Positions 27,181 through 35,556 of a stretch of 64,000 bases of DNA are shown here, one piece after another. The stretch is taken from NCBI RefSeq assembly GCF_003201815.1, contig NZ_QJKB01000002.1:464845-528844 (forward strand), given 5' to 3'. Within the stretch, counting starts at the first letter, position 1; the number at the start of each line of letters is the position of its first letter. A program made the position numbers and the translations under genes. This DNA is from Undibacterium pigrum. Its GTDB lineage: Bacteria; Pseudomonadota; Gammaproteobacteria; Burkholderiales; Burkholderiaceae_D. The notes beneath the pieces were generated by a model, which saw only the letters and a program-made list of their open reading frames with translations, made no database searches and was not told where the DNA came from.

Positions 27181-27582
27181 TTACATGCTGCTGTAAAACG
27201 GCTTATCAACGAAAACCAGTTTTTCGTTTGTCAGCACGTGGATTGCTTCTATGGCCAGGGCTTTTGCTGTTGGCGTATCCAAGGGAGCGATGCTGCTGTC
27301 CAGTACAGCTTCAATCTGTTTTTGGTCGCTAATTGACTTGGCAGAAAAGGCATCAACCATGAAGATGTATTGCTCGTGTCCATGCAATAAGAAATACCAG
27401 TAATAGCCCTCACGCATGGCATAAGTACTGCTTACCAACTGCACACAAAATAATTGACGCTCTTCGTCTATTACCCACTCTGCATTAATGTGTGGGCAGC
27501 GTTCAGACGAGACATGGCGTTGGAGTTCAATTTTTTGTAATTCAGTTTCTGTCAGTGGTCGTTTGATAAGAGTCATAAGCAT
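27181..27582 (-). CDS. Small protein of unknown function
   Basis: A 133-residue soluble protein without signal peptide. It is rich in aromatic residues in the middle (MREGYYWYFLLHGHEQYIFMVDAF) and has a helical C-terminus. An alternative start at 27576 has GGGA upstream at good spacing. I recognise no family. It lies downstream of nemA on the same strand, but a strong terminator separates them. Confidence 0.65.
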   Translation of the reverse strand: MLMTLIKRPLTETELQKIELQRHVSSERCPHINAEWVIDEERQLFCVQLVSSTYAMREGYYWYFLLHGHEQYIFMVDAFSAKSISDQKQIEAVLDSSIAPLDTPTAKALAIEAIHVLTNEKLVFVDKPFYSSM

Positions 27583-27612
27583 CCCGATGTTGATAGGTCT
27601 TATTAAAGCATA

Positions 27613-27641
27613 AAAGCGGCATTGATTTTCAATGCCGCTTT
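27613..27641 (-). terminator. Terminator downstream of nemA
   Basis: AAAGCGGCATTGA pairs perfectly with TCAATGCCGCTTT around a 3-base loop, 47 bases past the nemA stop codon. On the minus strand the stem continues into TTTAT, giving a modest T-run. Confidence 0.8.
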
Positions 27642-27687
27642 AACTTTGGCTATATCGATAGCCATGACTCAAGATGAAACCAGTGAA

Positions 27688-28752
27688 TTATGCAGCTTGC
27701 AGACTAGGATAATCCGTATAACCTTTTGCACCCGGTGTATAGAAAGTCGCTGCATCAGGTGCATTCAAAGCTGCGCCTTCCTTAATGCGTGCAGGCAGGT
27801 CAGGGTTAGCCAGGAAGCTGGTGCCAAATGCTACTGCATCCAGTGTGGAGTTGCTGATCGCTTGCGCAGCTTCGTCGGCGTTGTAACCCATATTGCCGAT
27901 CAACACGCCTTTGTAGTTAGCACGGGCGATCGTCAATACATCGCCAGTTTGAGCCTGGAAAAAATCAGAGCGCATCACATGCAAATAGGCCAGGTTGAAT
28001 TCATTCAGACGTGTCGTCAGATAAGAAATCAAAGCCAGCGGATCGCTGTCTTTCATGCTGTTATAGCTGTTGATGGGGGACAGGCGCAGGCCGACTTTAT
28101 CAGAGCCAATTGCCGCACTGACGGCAGTCAATACTTCAAACAAAAAGCGTGCACGGTTTTCTATAGAGCCACCATAGCTGTCAGTGCGCTGGTTGGCACT
28201 GTCACGCAGAAATTCGTCGATCAGATAGCCATTGGCACCATGTACCTCCACGCCATCAAAGCCAGCAGCAATCGCATTTTTTGCGCCTTGTGCATAAGCC
28301 GCAACCAGAGCAGGGATTTCATCCAGACGCAATTCACGTGGCACTGCATTCGGGATTTTGCCGTTTGGCGTATGCACTTCGCTGTCAATCGCGATGGCGC
28401 TGGGGCCGACGTTTTCCACACCATTATTGAATGCAGGAACAGCGGCGCGGCCAGCGTGCCAGATTTGCATGAAGATCTTGCCGCCTTTGGCGTGCACTGC
28501 TTCAGTCACTTGTTTCCATGCCGTGACTTGTTCGGCATTGTAGATGCCAGGTTCTGCATAGAAGGCGGATGTATTTTCAGCCACCATGGTGCACTCAGTC
28601 ACGATCAGGCCTGCGCTAGCGCGCTGGCTATAGTATTCGGCCATCAGAGCGTTCGGCATATGGCCAGCATCAGCACGCGCACGTGTCAAAGGGGCCATCA
28701 GGATGCGATTAGCGAGGGAAACAGAACCGGTTTGCAGAGGATTGAATAACAT
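27688..28752 (-). CDS. nemA: Old Yellow Enzyme family alkene reductase
   Basis: A 354-residue FMN enzyme; the start follows AAGGAATTAAGAA. Family motifs are NRILMAPLTRARA, a QIWHAGR flavin-loop segment, EVHGANGYLIDEFLRDSANQR with the catalytic-site His-x-x-Asn, TDSYGGSIENRARF, and VLIGNMGYNADEA/FGTSFLANPDLP near the end. NemA-type enzymes reduce electrophilic alkenes, maleimides, nitrate esters and quinones with NADPH in the cytoplasm. The TetR regulator gene upstream on the same strand, and an identical-type palindrome before each gene, indicate induction by electrophiles as in the E. coli nemRA locus. Confidence 0.94.
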   Translation of the reverse strand: MLFNPLQTGSVSLANRILMAPLTRARADAGHMPNALMAEYYSQRASAGLIVTECTMVAENTSAFYAEPGIYNAEQVTAWKQVTEAVHAKGGKIFMQIWHAGRAAVPAFNNGVENVGPSAIAIDSEVHTPNGKIPNAVPRELRLDEIPALVAAYAQGAKNAIAAGFDGVEVHGANGYLIDEFLRDSANQRTDSYGGSIENRARFLFEVLTAVSAAIGSDKVGLRLSPINSYNSMKDSDPLALISYLTTRLNEFNLAYLHVMRSDFFQAQTGDVLTIARANYKGVLIGNMGYNADEAAQAISNSTLDAVAFGTSFLANPDLPARIKEGAALNAPDAATFYTPGAKGYTDYPSLQAA

Positions 28753-28881
28753 TTCTTAATTCCTTTATTGGGCGTGTTGGGCAGCAAAAAAACTTGTGAG
28801 CAAACTTATGGCAAAACTTGACTGGGTAAGCAAATCCAGAACTCTATGTGTAGCCAACCCAGGGTACTTCAAGATAAAAAT

Positions 28882-28896
28882 TAGACTGGTCGTCTA
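28882..28896. promoter_or_regulatory. Likely NemR operator upstream of nemA
   Basis: TAGACTGGTCGTCTA is an inverted repeat (TAGAC..GTCTA) that differs in only two bases from the site before the TetR gene at 29582-29596. Both sit in promoter regions; this one is about 130 bases before the nemA start. Confidence 0.75.
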
Positions 28897-28972
28897 GAAA
28901 AAACTGATAAGAATAAATGTTTTATAAAATGTTTACTAAAAGGGATGCACTTGATGTTTCAGGCTCAGAACT

Positions 28973-29560
28973 TTACAGCTTGAGCATCTTGCGGGTAGCC
29001 AGCATGGCACTTTCCAGCGCACTCATGTCACGCCGCATCTTGGTCAGCAAGGTGGCACCCAGCCACATCTGGTACAGGGTCAGTGCGCAATGGTCTGCGT
29101 CAAGGTCAGCCGGCAGCGAACCATCGATGATACCTTCGCGCATGCAATCTGCCAGCCTGGCAATAATGCTATCAGTCCCATGTTGCAAGGCCAGTCGCAT
29201 GGCTTCAGACAAGTCTGAGACTTCACCCCCCAGCTTGGCTGCCAGACACTGGCATTGCACACCCTCACCCGGACGCTCAGGCAACCAGCCCTGCCAGTAA
29301 CGCATCAGGCGCTTGGCTGCAGGTATGTCCTGATTTTTCAACACCACATCAACGGCTGCCAGATAACCGGCAAAGTAATCTTCCAGCAAGGCTTCGCCAA
29401 ATAATTCCTTGGACTTGAAATAATGATAAAACGAGCCTTTGGGTACTGCCGCCGCCTTCAATACCTCGTTCAAGCCAACCACGGAAAAGCCCTTACCCAG
29501 GATAATGGGTTTGGCTGTATCGAGGATATGTTGCCTGACATCGGTGCGCGGAGTATTCAT
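28973..29560 (-). CDS. nemR: TetR-family repressor, NemR-like
   Basis: A 195-residue protein. The N-terminal helix-turn-helix (ILDTAKPIILGKGFSVVGLNEVLKAAAVPKGSFYHYFKSKE) is of the TetR type. The ligand domain contains GVQCQCLAAKLGGEVSDLSEAMR, the region where E. coli NemR has its redox-active cysteine, so sensing of electrophiles or reactive chlorine is plausible. It lies 220 bases upstream of nemA on the same strand. Matching palindromes before both genes point to repression of nemA and of itself. Confidence 0.9.
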   Translation of the reverse strand: MNTPRTDVRQHILDTAKPIILGKGFSVVGLNEVLKAAAVPKGSFYHYFKSKELFGEALLEDYFAGYLAAVDVVLKNQDIPAAKRLMRYWQGWLPERPGEGVQCQCLAAKLGGEVSDLSEAMRLALQHGTDSIIARLADCMREGIIDGSLPADLDADHCALTLYQMWLGATLLTKMRRDMSALESAMLATRKMLKL

Positions 29561-29581
29561 AGCTTGAATTCTAAAACAAAT

Positions 29582-29596
29582 TAGACCAGTCGTCTA
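29582..29596. promoter_or_regulatory. Likely NemR operator upstream of nemR
   Basis: TAGACCAGTCGTCTA lies 22 bases upstream of the nemR start codon and matches the site before nemA in 13 of 15 bases, including both arms. It suggests autoregulation. Confidence 0.78.
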
Positions 29597-29830
29597 GTAA
29601 ATTTTTGAAAGAGGAAAAATGAGAGTGGATAGAGACATGGGCTGGCGCTGACAAAGGCTTTTTATGAGGGAAATGAAACGCTAACCGCTTATATTAAGTA
29701 TGTACATTCGTCAGTGACAAACGGCGCTGGGCTCCAGCCTGGCGGCGTTCGTTGATCACCATAGACATTTTTTTGCTGGCAAGGATCAAAAGCTAAAGTT
29801 ATGGCAAAAAAATTGCGATTCCCTAATCCA

Positions 29831-31234
29831 TCAACCCCCAAAAAACTCCGCATGTATAGCCTGCAAAGCCAGCTTCCTGTCTTCTTGCTGCACCAGCATA
29901 TAAGCTGCCACTTCGCTGGCACCCGCAGCCGCCAGGCAGACATGTACGCCAGCCGCAATCGCCGCCGACAAGGCACGGCTGGCAATTGCACCGCCTACGT
30001 CAGATGCCTCCAGCACGCCATCACCCACCACGGCAACGATGGCGACATCGGCATTGCGTGACACTTCCACCACACCAGCCAGGTGATGCTCTACCAGTGC
30101 CGCATAGCCAGCATCCAGATGATCACGAGATACTAAAATATTGATGGCAGTCTGGGCTGTAAGTACGCTCTTGATATTGATGCCGCTGGCATCCAGGGTT
30201 TGGGTCACTTGCGCCAGTATGCCGGGTTTGAAACCCACGCCGGGGCCGTGCAGTTTCAGTATTGCCACGTCTTCTGTCGAAGTGACACTCTTCACCACGT
30301 CGCGTGTCACCTTGCGCTGGGCATTGATGACGGAATACGGTTGCAGGCCACGCTCGGGGCGGGTGATGTTCAGGATACGGATAGGGATATTCTGATCAAA
30401 CAAAGGTTCCACCGTGCGCGGGTGCAAGATCTTGGCACCAAAGTAAGATAGCTCCGCTGCTTCCAGATAATTCAACTGGCTGATCGTATGGGGTTCGTTC
30501 ACCGTGCCAGGGTCGGCGCTGAGAAAACCATCCACATCTTTCCATACATCCAGCGATTCTGCACCTATGCAACAGGCTATCGATGCTGCTGAATAGTCTG
30601 AGCCGCCACGACCAAACAGAGTAGCCTTGCCATCACGGTCCACGCCATAAAAGCCGGGCACGACGATGACTTCATCACCTTCCAGTGCTCGCGACACGGC
30701 GGGCGCACTGGCATCGAAATCACAGGCAGCATTGCCAAATACACCATCGGTGATCAGACCTATGTCTTCTGGCAGGGCTTCACGTGCCCGTATGCCATGG
30801 CTGAGCAAGACTTCAGTCAGCAACAGGCTGGACAGACGCTCGCCATAACTGAGGATGGCATCATTCACAAAAGTGGGTACGTCGCCTATGCAATGTATAC
30901 CAGTCAGGTAACGGTCCAGCTGGTTCAGGCGCACCGACAATGCCTGTTCTATGCGCGCGCGATGGGTGGGGGCGCTGATATTGGCTTCCAGTATCTGCTT
31001 CTTCAGGGCACGCAGGTTTTGCGTGTAATCCTGGCTCTCGGCCAGTGCCGCTGCTGTACCCGCACCCTGCTTGGCCGCTTGCACACAGGCAATCAGGGCA
31101 TTGGTAATGCCATAAAAGGCTGATACCACCAGCACCAGGGGTTGTTGATAGCTTTGCACCACACTCACAACGCGGCTGATATCTTCAGGCTGGCGCAGGT
31201 TGGAGCCGCCAAATTTCACGACGATTTTTTTCAT
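29831..31234 (-). CDS. Aspartate kinase (ThrA/LysC class, monofunctional)
   Basis: The start is set at 31234, where MKKIVVKFGGSNL begins; the longer frame lacks support. The protein has about 467 residues. The kinase domain (1-300) has KFGGSN, VSAFYGITN, SYGERLS, and GFYGVDRDGKATLFGRGGSDYSA for aspartate and ATP, then DVWKDVDGFLSADP. Two ACT domains follow (about 315-460: LKLHGPGVGFKPGILAQ, VAIVAVVGDGVLEASD). It makes aspartyl phosphate, the first step to lysine, threonine and methionine. The form with a long helical insert resembles ThrA/LysC-III rather than the shorter LysC usual in betaproteobacteria. No partner genes are adjacent, so the specific pathway branch is uncertain. Confidence 0.92.
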   Translation of the reverse strand: MKKIVVKFGGSNLRQPEDISRVVSVVQSYQQPLVLVVSAFYGITNALIACVQAAKQGAGTAAALAESQDYTQNLRALKKQILEANISAPTHRARIEQALSVRLNQLDRYLTGIHCIGDVPTFVNDAILSYGERLSSLLLTEVLLSHGIRAREALPEDIGLITDGVFGNAACDFDASAPAVSRALEGDEVIVVPGFYGVDRDGKATLFGRGGSDYSAASIACCIGAESLDVWKDVDGFLSADPGTVNEPHTISQLNYLEAAELSYFGAKILHPRTVEPLFDQNIPIRILNITRPERGLQPYSVINAQRKVTRDVVKSVTSTEDVAILKLHGPGVGFKPGILAQVTQTLDASGINIKSVLTAQTAINILVSRDHLDAGYAALVEHHLAGVVEVSRNADVAIVAVVGDGVLEASDVGGAIASRALSAAIAAGVHVCLAAAGASEVAAYMLVQQEDRKLALQAIHAEFFGG

Positions 31235-31267
31235 TGAGTTTCCAGGGCAGGGGTAGCAGGTCAAAGA

Positions 31268-31292
31268 CATTTCGCCAAAAAAAAGCGAAATG
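31268..31292 (-). other. Perfect hairpin in the aspartokinase leader
   Basis: CATTTCGC pairs with GCGAAATG around a 9-base loop, CAAAAAAAA on the plus strand. It lies about 34 bases before the aspartokinase start on the minus strand and could be part of its mRNA leader. It does not resemble the lysine riboswitch, which is much larger. Confidence 0.4.
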
Positions 31293-31478
31293 AACTATAT
31301 CGTATCCGACAAGGTTAAAGCAGCGCCGCAGTCAGGTCAACGTCGCTGCCCTGACCTGGGGGAAAACAGAGGGCAAAACCCCGTCGTATTCCGGCATTTG
31401 ATACTGAGGCTTTATCCGTATAGTCCTAACATCGCCCGTACTGTGACCTCGCTTCACCTTTTCACCATCACCATCGCC

Positions 31479-32987
31479 ATGAAAAAATGCCAAGCTCCCG
31501 ATCACCCGTACTGCACGCACTGGGTGGCAGAGGGTGAAGCCGTGTGTGCGGCAGGCCATGCGCAAAAATCTCTACAGGCCAGGTCTGATCCGCAAAGGCT
31601 GGAGTTGCTCAATGCATCTGCAGGTAGTCTCACCCAAAATCGCGAGGCTAGCGCACCGGTTAACTTGCATCTGCATTTCAGCGGCTACGACCCGCGTGCC
31701 GCTGGTGGCCGTTTAACCGTCAAGCTGGACTTGCGTGGCAAGCTGCCGCCGGAAGTCAGTGTCCTTGAAGTGCAATTGCGTTCCGAGCTTGTGCCTGCCG
31801 CTGTTTCCAGACAACGTTTGCAGCGTACCGTGTCCGGGCAATGGCAACCTTTGCTGATCAGTTTTTCATCCAAAAACAAAGAGCATGGACAATACCCGCT
31901 CGAAGTCATTTTGTCGCATGAGCAAGTGTCCAGAGCCAGGCGGAAATGGATATGCACCAGTGTCATCTTTGTCCCGCGTGCAGATGCTTCGCTGACAGAA
32001 ATTCACAGCGTCTTTCTGGCTGCGCAAAAGAATGTCAGGGTGGTAGCAGAAGATGGTGCCATCGCCACCCTCAGTGGACTGGGGCAGTCCAGCGGCTATG
32101 CGCAAGGCAATATGAATATAGAAATCAATGCCAAAGACGCCTCCATCGCCAAACTGGACATGCTGCCGCCTACCGGAAAATATGAGATTGCCATGGGTAC
32201 CATCGCCTGGGATGAAGAACTCATAGAAGTAGACGCCACGCCCGAAATTGCCAGTACTACCAGCAGCATCAGGCCTGCAAAGACTATCACTGCACCAGTC
32301 CAGCTGCTGGCAAAGCCGGCAGCAACTGCAAACATAATAAGTGCCAGCCTGATAGCAGAGCAGTCACGGCGCAATCAAACGATACGTTTGTTTGCCAGGG
32401 ATGAATGGGTGCTTGGCCGCATGGAAGAAAAGCCAGGGGCAGATATCCTGTTAAGCCATAAAGCCGGTAATGCCGTAGAAAGCGCCAGGCTGACACGCCG
32501 CATCAGCGCCCGTCATGCCATCATCCGCAGGAAAGGCGAGGGCGCAGAAATCGTTGATGTATCGCGTTATGGTACTTTGCTGGATGGTATCAGCATGGAA
32601 AAAGACCAGGCATATGCTTTGCGCGCAGGCATGCAAATTGAATTCTGTGCCAGTGTCCGTGGCATAACGAGGTTGCAAGTCATGGCGATATTACCGCATC
32701 TGATCATTCTTGCTTCAGCAGATGGCGGGCCGGATACTGAATTGCTGTACCTGATAAAACCGGAAATTGAGCCTGTATCAGCGCCAGTATCCGCAGACAC
32801 GACAGCCATGACTGCACTGCCTTTGCTATTCCATTTTCAAGGTAACTTTTGGCATAGGGATATGCTCTCTTCACAGGACAGCAAACTGGATGGGAATGCA
32901 GATTTGAGACTGTTTTCACATTTGCCACTGACTTGTCGTTATGCCAGCCTGCCATATGCAGATATCTATAGGCAGGGGGCAGCATAA
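31479..32987 (+). CDS. FHA-domain protein with N-terminal zinc-finger-like motif
   Basis: The start at 31479 is preferred because translation then opens with a Cys/His cluster (C4, H9, C12, H14, C23, H27) that looks like a zinc-binding knuckle; no clear ribosome-binding site was found. The protein has 502 residues. A beta-rich middle follows. The FHA domain lies at about residues 300-400: RLFARDEWVLGR, the phosphothreonine-binding RRISARHAIIRR, then VSRYGTLLDG. FHA domains bind phosphothreonine. The Ser/Thr kinase encoded two genes downstream on the same strand is the obvious candidate to make the phosphosite. Confidence 0.85.
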   Translation: MKKCQAPDHPYCTHWVAEGEAVCAAGHAQKSLQARSDPQRLELLNASAGSLTQNREASAPVNLHLHFSGYDPRAAGGRLTVKLDLRGKLPPEVSVLEVQLRSELVPAAVSRQRLQRTVSGQWQPLLISFSSKNKEHGQYPLEVILSHEQVSRARRKWICTSVIFVPRADASLTEIHSVFLAAQKNVRVVAEDGAIATLSGLGQSSGYAQGNMNIEINAKDASIAKLDMLPPTGKYEIAMGTIAWDEELIEVDATPEIASTTSSIRPAKTITAPVQLLAKPAATANIISASLIAEQSRRNQTIRLFARDEWVLGRMEEKPGADILLSHKAGNAVESARLTRRISARHAIIRRKGEGAEIVDVSRYGTLLDGISMEKDQAYALRAGMQIEFCASVRGITRLQVMAILPHLIILASADGGPDTELLYLIKPEIEPVSAPVSADTTAMTALPLLFHFQGNFWHRDMLSSQDSKLDGNADLRLFSHLPLTCRYASLPYADIYRQGAA

Positions 32988-33057
32988 AAGGCTTTGCCAT
33001 TGAAAACTTTTGTTAATACTGGCTAATCAAAAAAAGCATTTCTCTGTGCTCTCCCGG

Positions 33058-33081
33058 TGTCACCGCAGCTCTGCGGTGACA
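33058..33081 (+). terminator. Hairpin after the FHA gene
   Basis: TGTCACCGCAG pairs with CTGCGGTGACA around two bases. It lies about 70 bases after the FHA stop codon and about 140 bases before the next start. There is no T-run after it, so it may be a weak terminator or an RNA-processing hairpin inside an operon. Confidence 0.45.
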
Positions 33082-33222
33082 GGCCTTGCCATTTAAATAT
33101 AAATCACGATCTGGCCCCTAAACCCCCTTCTGTTCCAGTCTTTCAAATCCGCCCCCGGTGCTAAGATTTTGCTCAGGTGCAAAACTAGTCCCCGCACCGC
33201 GCCGCGATTGAAGGAGTCTCGC

Positions 33223-35478
33223 ATGTTCAGCATCTTTGGCAGTTCCAAACTCAAATGTCCCCAGTGCGACCATCACAATATACAAGATGCCGTGTATTGC
33301 ACGCATTGCGGCCTCATGCTGAGCAGCCCAAGGCATGAGACTGTCTTGCGCCAGAAACGCTGGTTGCCCAAAGAGAATGAAGTCGCCATGTATTTTGGTG
33401 TGCGCCCGCTCAGCAGTATTGCCAGGCAAGACCTGAATATCCCTGTTAATGCCCGCGCCTATGTCGTCCAGGAAGGGCATTTCGCAGAATTGCAGACAGG
33501 TGATTACATCAATCAGGATATTTCCGGCCAGCTACTGGGATTGCAAACCGATAAGGCTGCAGAAATCCTGCTGACACGTCTCAATCCATTTGCCCTGCTG
33601 TTTTCCTTTGATGATTTGCATACGGCAGAATTTCTGGCGATGGCGGCCAAGTTTGTCATCAGCATCAAGATTGCCGATGTGCCTGCATTTGCCAAACACT
33701 TCATGAACGCTCCTGGCATCATCACTTGCCAGCAGTTGCAACAATTGCTGGAGCCCATGGTGCGCCAGATAGCGGTAGAGTTTCTGGGTGCACAATCCTT
33801 GCGTGAGCTGCAAGACAATGTGCACCTGCGTCTGCAATTGGATGAACGCCTCTTGTCCACCTTGAACCAGGCCATAGTCCAGTACGGCTTTGTAGCAACC
33901 CAGGCCGTGACCCGCGAATTGCGCCACGACAAACTGACAGATCATCGTGAAAAACTCAGCGAAAAAATTGAAAGCCTGCATCTTGTCATCGACGGCCAGC
34001 GTGCCCAGCTTGAGCACAGCAAACTCGTCGATGCACTGTACACCAATACTGAATGGCAAAAAATCGCCAGGCAGGAAGAGCAAATCCGCCTGCGTTATCG
34101 CCATGAAGAAATGCGCCATCAATTTGGCAAAGACCTGAGCTGGTTATACATGCAAGGCCAGCTGGAAAATGCCAAAAAACGACTGAGCCGCGCCAAGCTG
34201 CGCCAGGACGAAGATGAACGCCTGCAAACCATACGCGCCCGTGAACTGGAACTGTATGGCCGCATTGTCGAAGCAGGCACCCGCAAGCAGGCGCTGGAAC
34301 GTGGTGCAGGTGACACCATCAAGGAACTTGAACACAGTCTCAAGCAAAAGTCTGAACAACGCCAGAATGAAGCTGACCAATGGTTGCACATACGCACCAT
34401 GGCACGCATCAAGATGCGCTCAGAATCTGAAATCACCCAGTTGCAAGCCAAGGAAGCCGCGCAACTGATGCAACAAAAAATCCAGCATCAACTGCAAAAA
34501 TTTCAATTCGAGCATGAGACCGCACAAGCAGGCCTGATCGCCGACCAGGAACAGCAAAAAGTCCAGACAGAATTACTGCGTCAAAAGCAAAGCCAGCTGG
34601 CCCGCCGTGAACAGGAGCTGGAAGATGAAGAACAAAAAAACCGCCTGATACTCATCAGCATAGAAGCTGAAGCCAGGGCGCGTGAATTCCAGCGCATGCA
34701 AGCCTGGGAAGAAGAGTTGCAGCAGCAGCGCAAGCGTGGCATGCAACGTGAAGACAGTATCCAAGATGTAGAGACTGAATTCAAGCTCAGCCAGGTACAG
34801 GAAAAAATCCAGGCCATCAGGCGCAGTGATGAGCAGGCTGATGCGATGGTTCAGCATGAAAAATTGCTGGGCACCCTGAAAGCCCATGCCCTGTTCGAAC
34901 AACAAAACCAGCAACAGCAACATCAGGCCACACTCGCCAGCGTAGAAGTAGAAACCCTGAGGCAGCAACTCAGACAGCAAGAAGATGAACGTCGCTGGAA
35001 AAAAGAATTACAACAGGCAGAAGCCGAACGCGCCGACAAGTTTGCCAGACTGAGCCTGGAGCGTGAACAACGCCAGGCAGAACAAGCCCATGATGCCCTG
35101 CTGGCCCGCATTGCCATAGAGCGCATGAATGCCATCGCCAACTTCAGCGAAACCGGCAAGATCGCCACCGCTGACCCAGCTAATGCACTGGCACTGGCCG
35201 AGATCGTCAAGGTACAGGCGCAAGCCAGCCTGACGACAGAACAGATACTCGCCATGCAGGCAGGCAGCTCCGAACATGCTGCCCATGCCATGAGCGCCAT
35301 GGCCAGTGCGCAGCAAGGCATGACTTGGGAGCAGGCAGTCAAACTGCTGCAAGAACGCATACAGGATGAGCGCAGCCAAAGAGAAGCTGAGCAACAAAGA
35401 CGCCATGAGATAGACCTCAGCATGGCGCAAAACATGCTCAGCCGTGTTGCACCAACGGCACAAGCAAGCAGGAAATAA
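33223..35478 (+). CDS. Zinc-ribbon, SPFH-like, long coiled-coil protein
   Basis: The start follows AAGGAG by six bases. The 751-residue protein has a zinc ribbon at residues 11-30 (CPQC and CTHC). A beta/alpha domain at about 45-245 resembles SPFH/virion-core-like domains (VAMYFGVRPLSS, KFVISIKIADVPAF, VRQIAVEFLGAQSLRELQDN, LNQAIVQYGFVATQAVTREL). A very long Gln/Glu/Arg-rich coiled coil (about 250-640) follows, then a helical tail rich in Ala, Met and Gln. No membrane segment was seen. Its place between FHA and kinase genes suggests a scaffold or substrate in a phosphorylation-controlled assembly. The SPFH assignment is inference. Confidence 0.8.
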   Translation: MFSIFGSSKLKCPQCDHHNIQDAVYCTHCGLMLSSPRHETVLRQKRWLPKENEVAMYFGVRPLSSIARQDLNIPVNARAYVVQEGHFAELQTGDYINQDISGQLLGLQTDKAAEILLTRLNPFALLFSFDDLHTAEFLAMAAKFVISIKIADVPAFAKHFMNAPGIITCQQLQQLLEPMVRQIAVEFLGAQSLRELQDNVHLRLQLDERLLSTLNQAIVQYGFVATQAVTRELRHDKLTDHREKLSEKIESLHLVIDGQRAQLEHSKLVDALYTNTEWQKIARQEEQIRLRYRHEEMRHQFGKDLSWLYMQGQLENAKKRLSRAKLRQDEDERLQTIRARELELYGRIVEAGTRKQALERGAGDTIKELEHSLKQKSEQRQNEADQWLHIRTMARIKMRSESEITQLQAKEAAQLMQQKIQHQLQKFQFEHETAQAGLIADQEQQKVQTELLRQKQSQLARREQELEDEEQKNRLILISIEAEARAREFQRMQAWEEELQQQRKRGMQREDSIQDVETEFKLSQVQEKIQAIRRSDEQADAMVQHEKLLGTLKAHALFEQQNQQQQHQATLASVEVETLRQQLRQQEDERRWKKELQQAEAERADKFARLSLEREQRQAEQAHDALLARIAIERMNAIANFSETGKIATADPANALALAEIVKVQAQASLTTEQILAMQAGSSEHAAHAMSAMASAQQGMTWEQAVKLLQERIQDERSQREAEQQRRHEIDLSMAQNMLSRVAPTAQASRK

Positions 35479-35556
35479 GCAGGCAGCCAGATTAAAAAAT
35501 GCAGCAAGAATTCAATTTTCATCATTTACGCAAGTTCGAGAAAATAAATCATCCTC

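Noticed and set aside
27622..28749. A 375-codon open frame antisense to nemA
   Set aside because: The nemA frame is unambiguous; the antisense product is Cys/His-rich without known motifs.
31235..31478. Lysine riboswitch before the aspartokinase gene
   Set aside because: Only one short hairpin is present; the space and conserved core of a lysine riboswitch are lacking.
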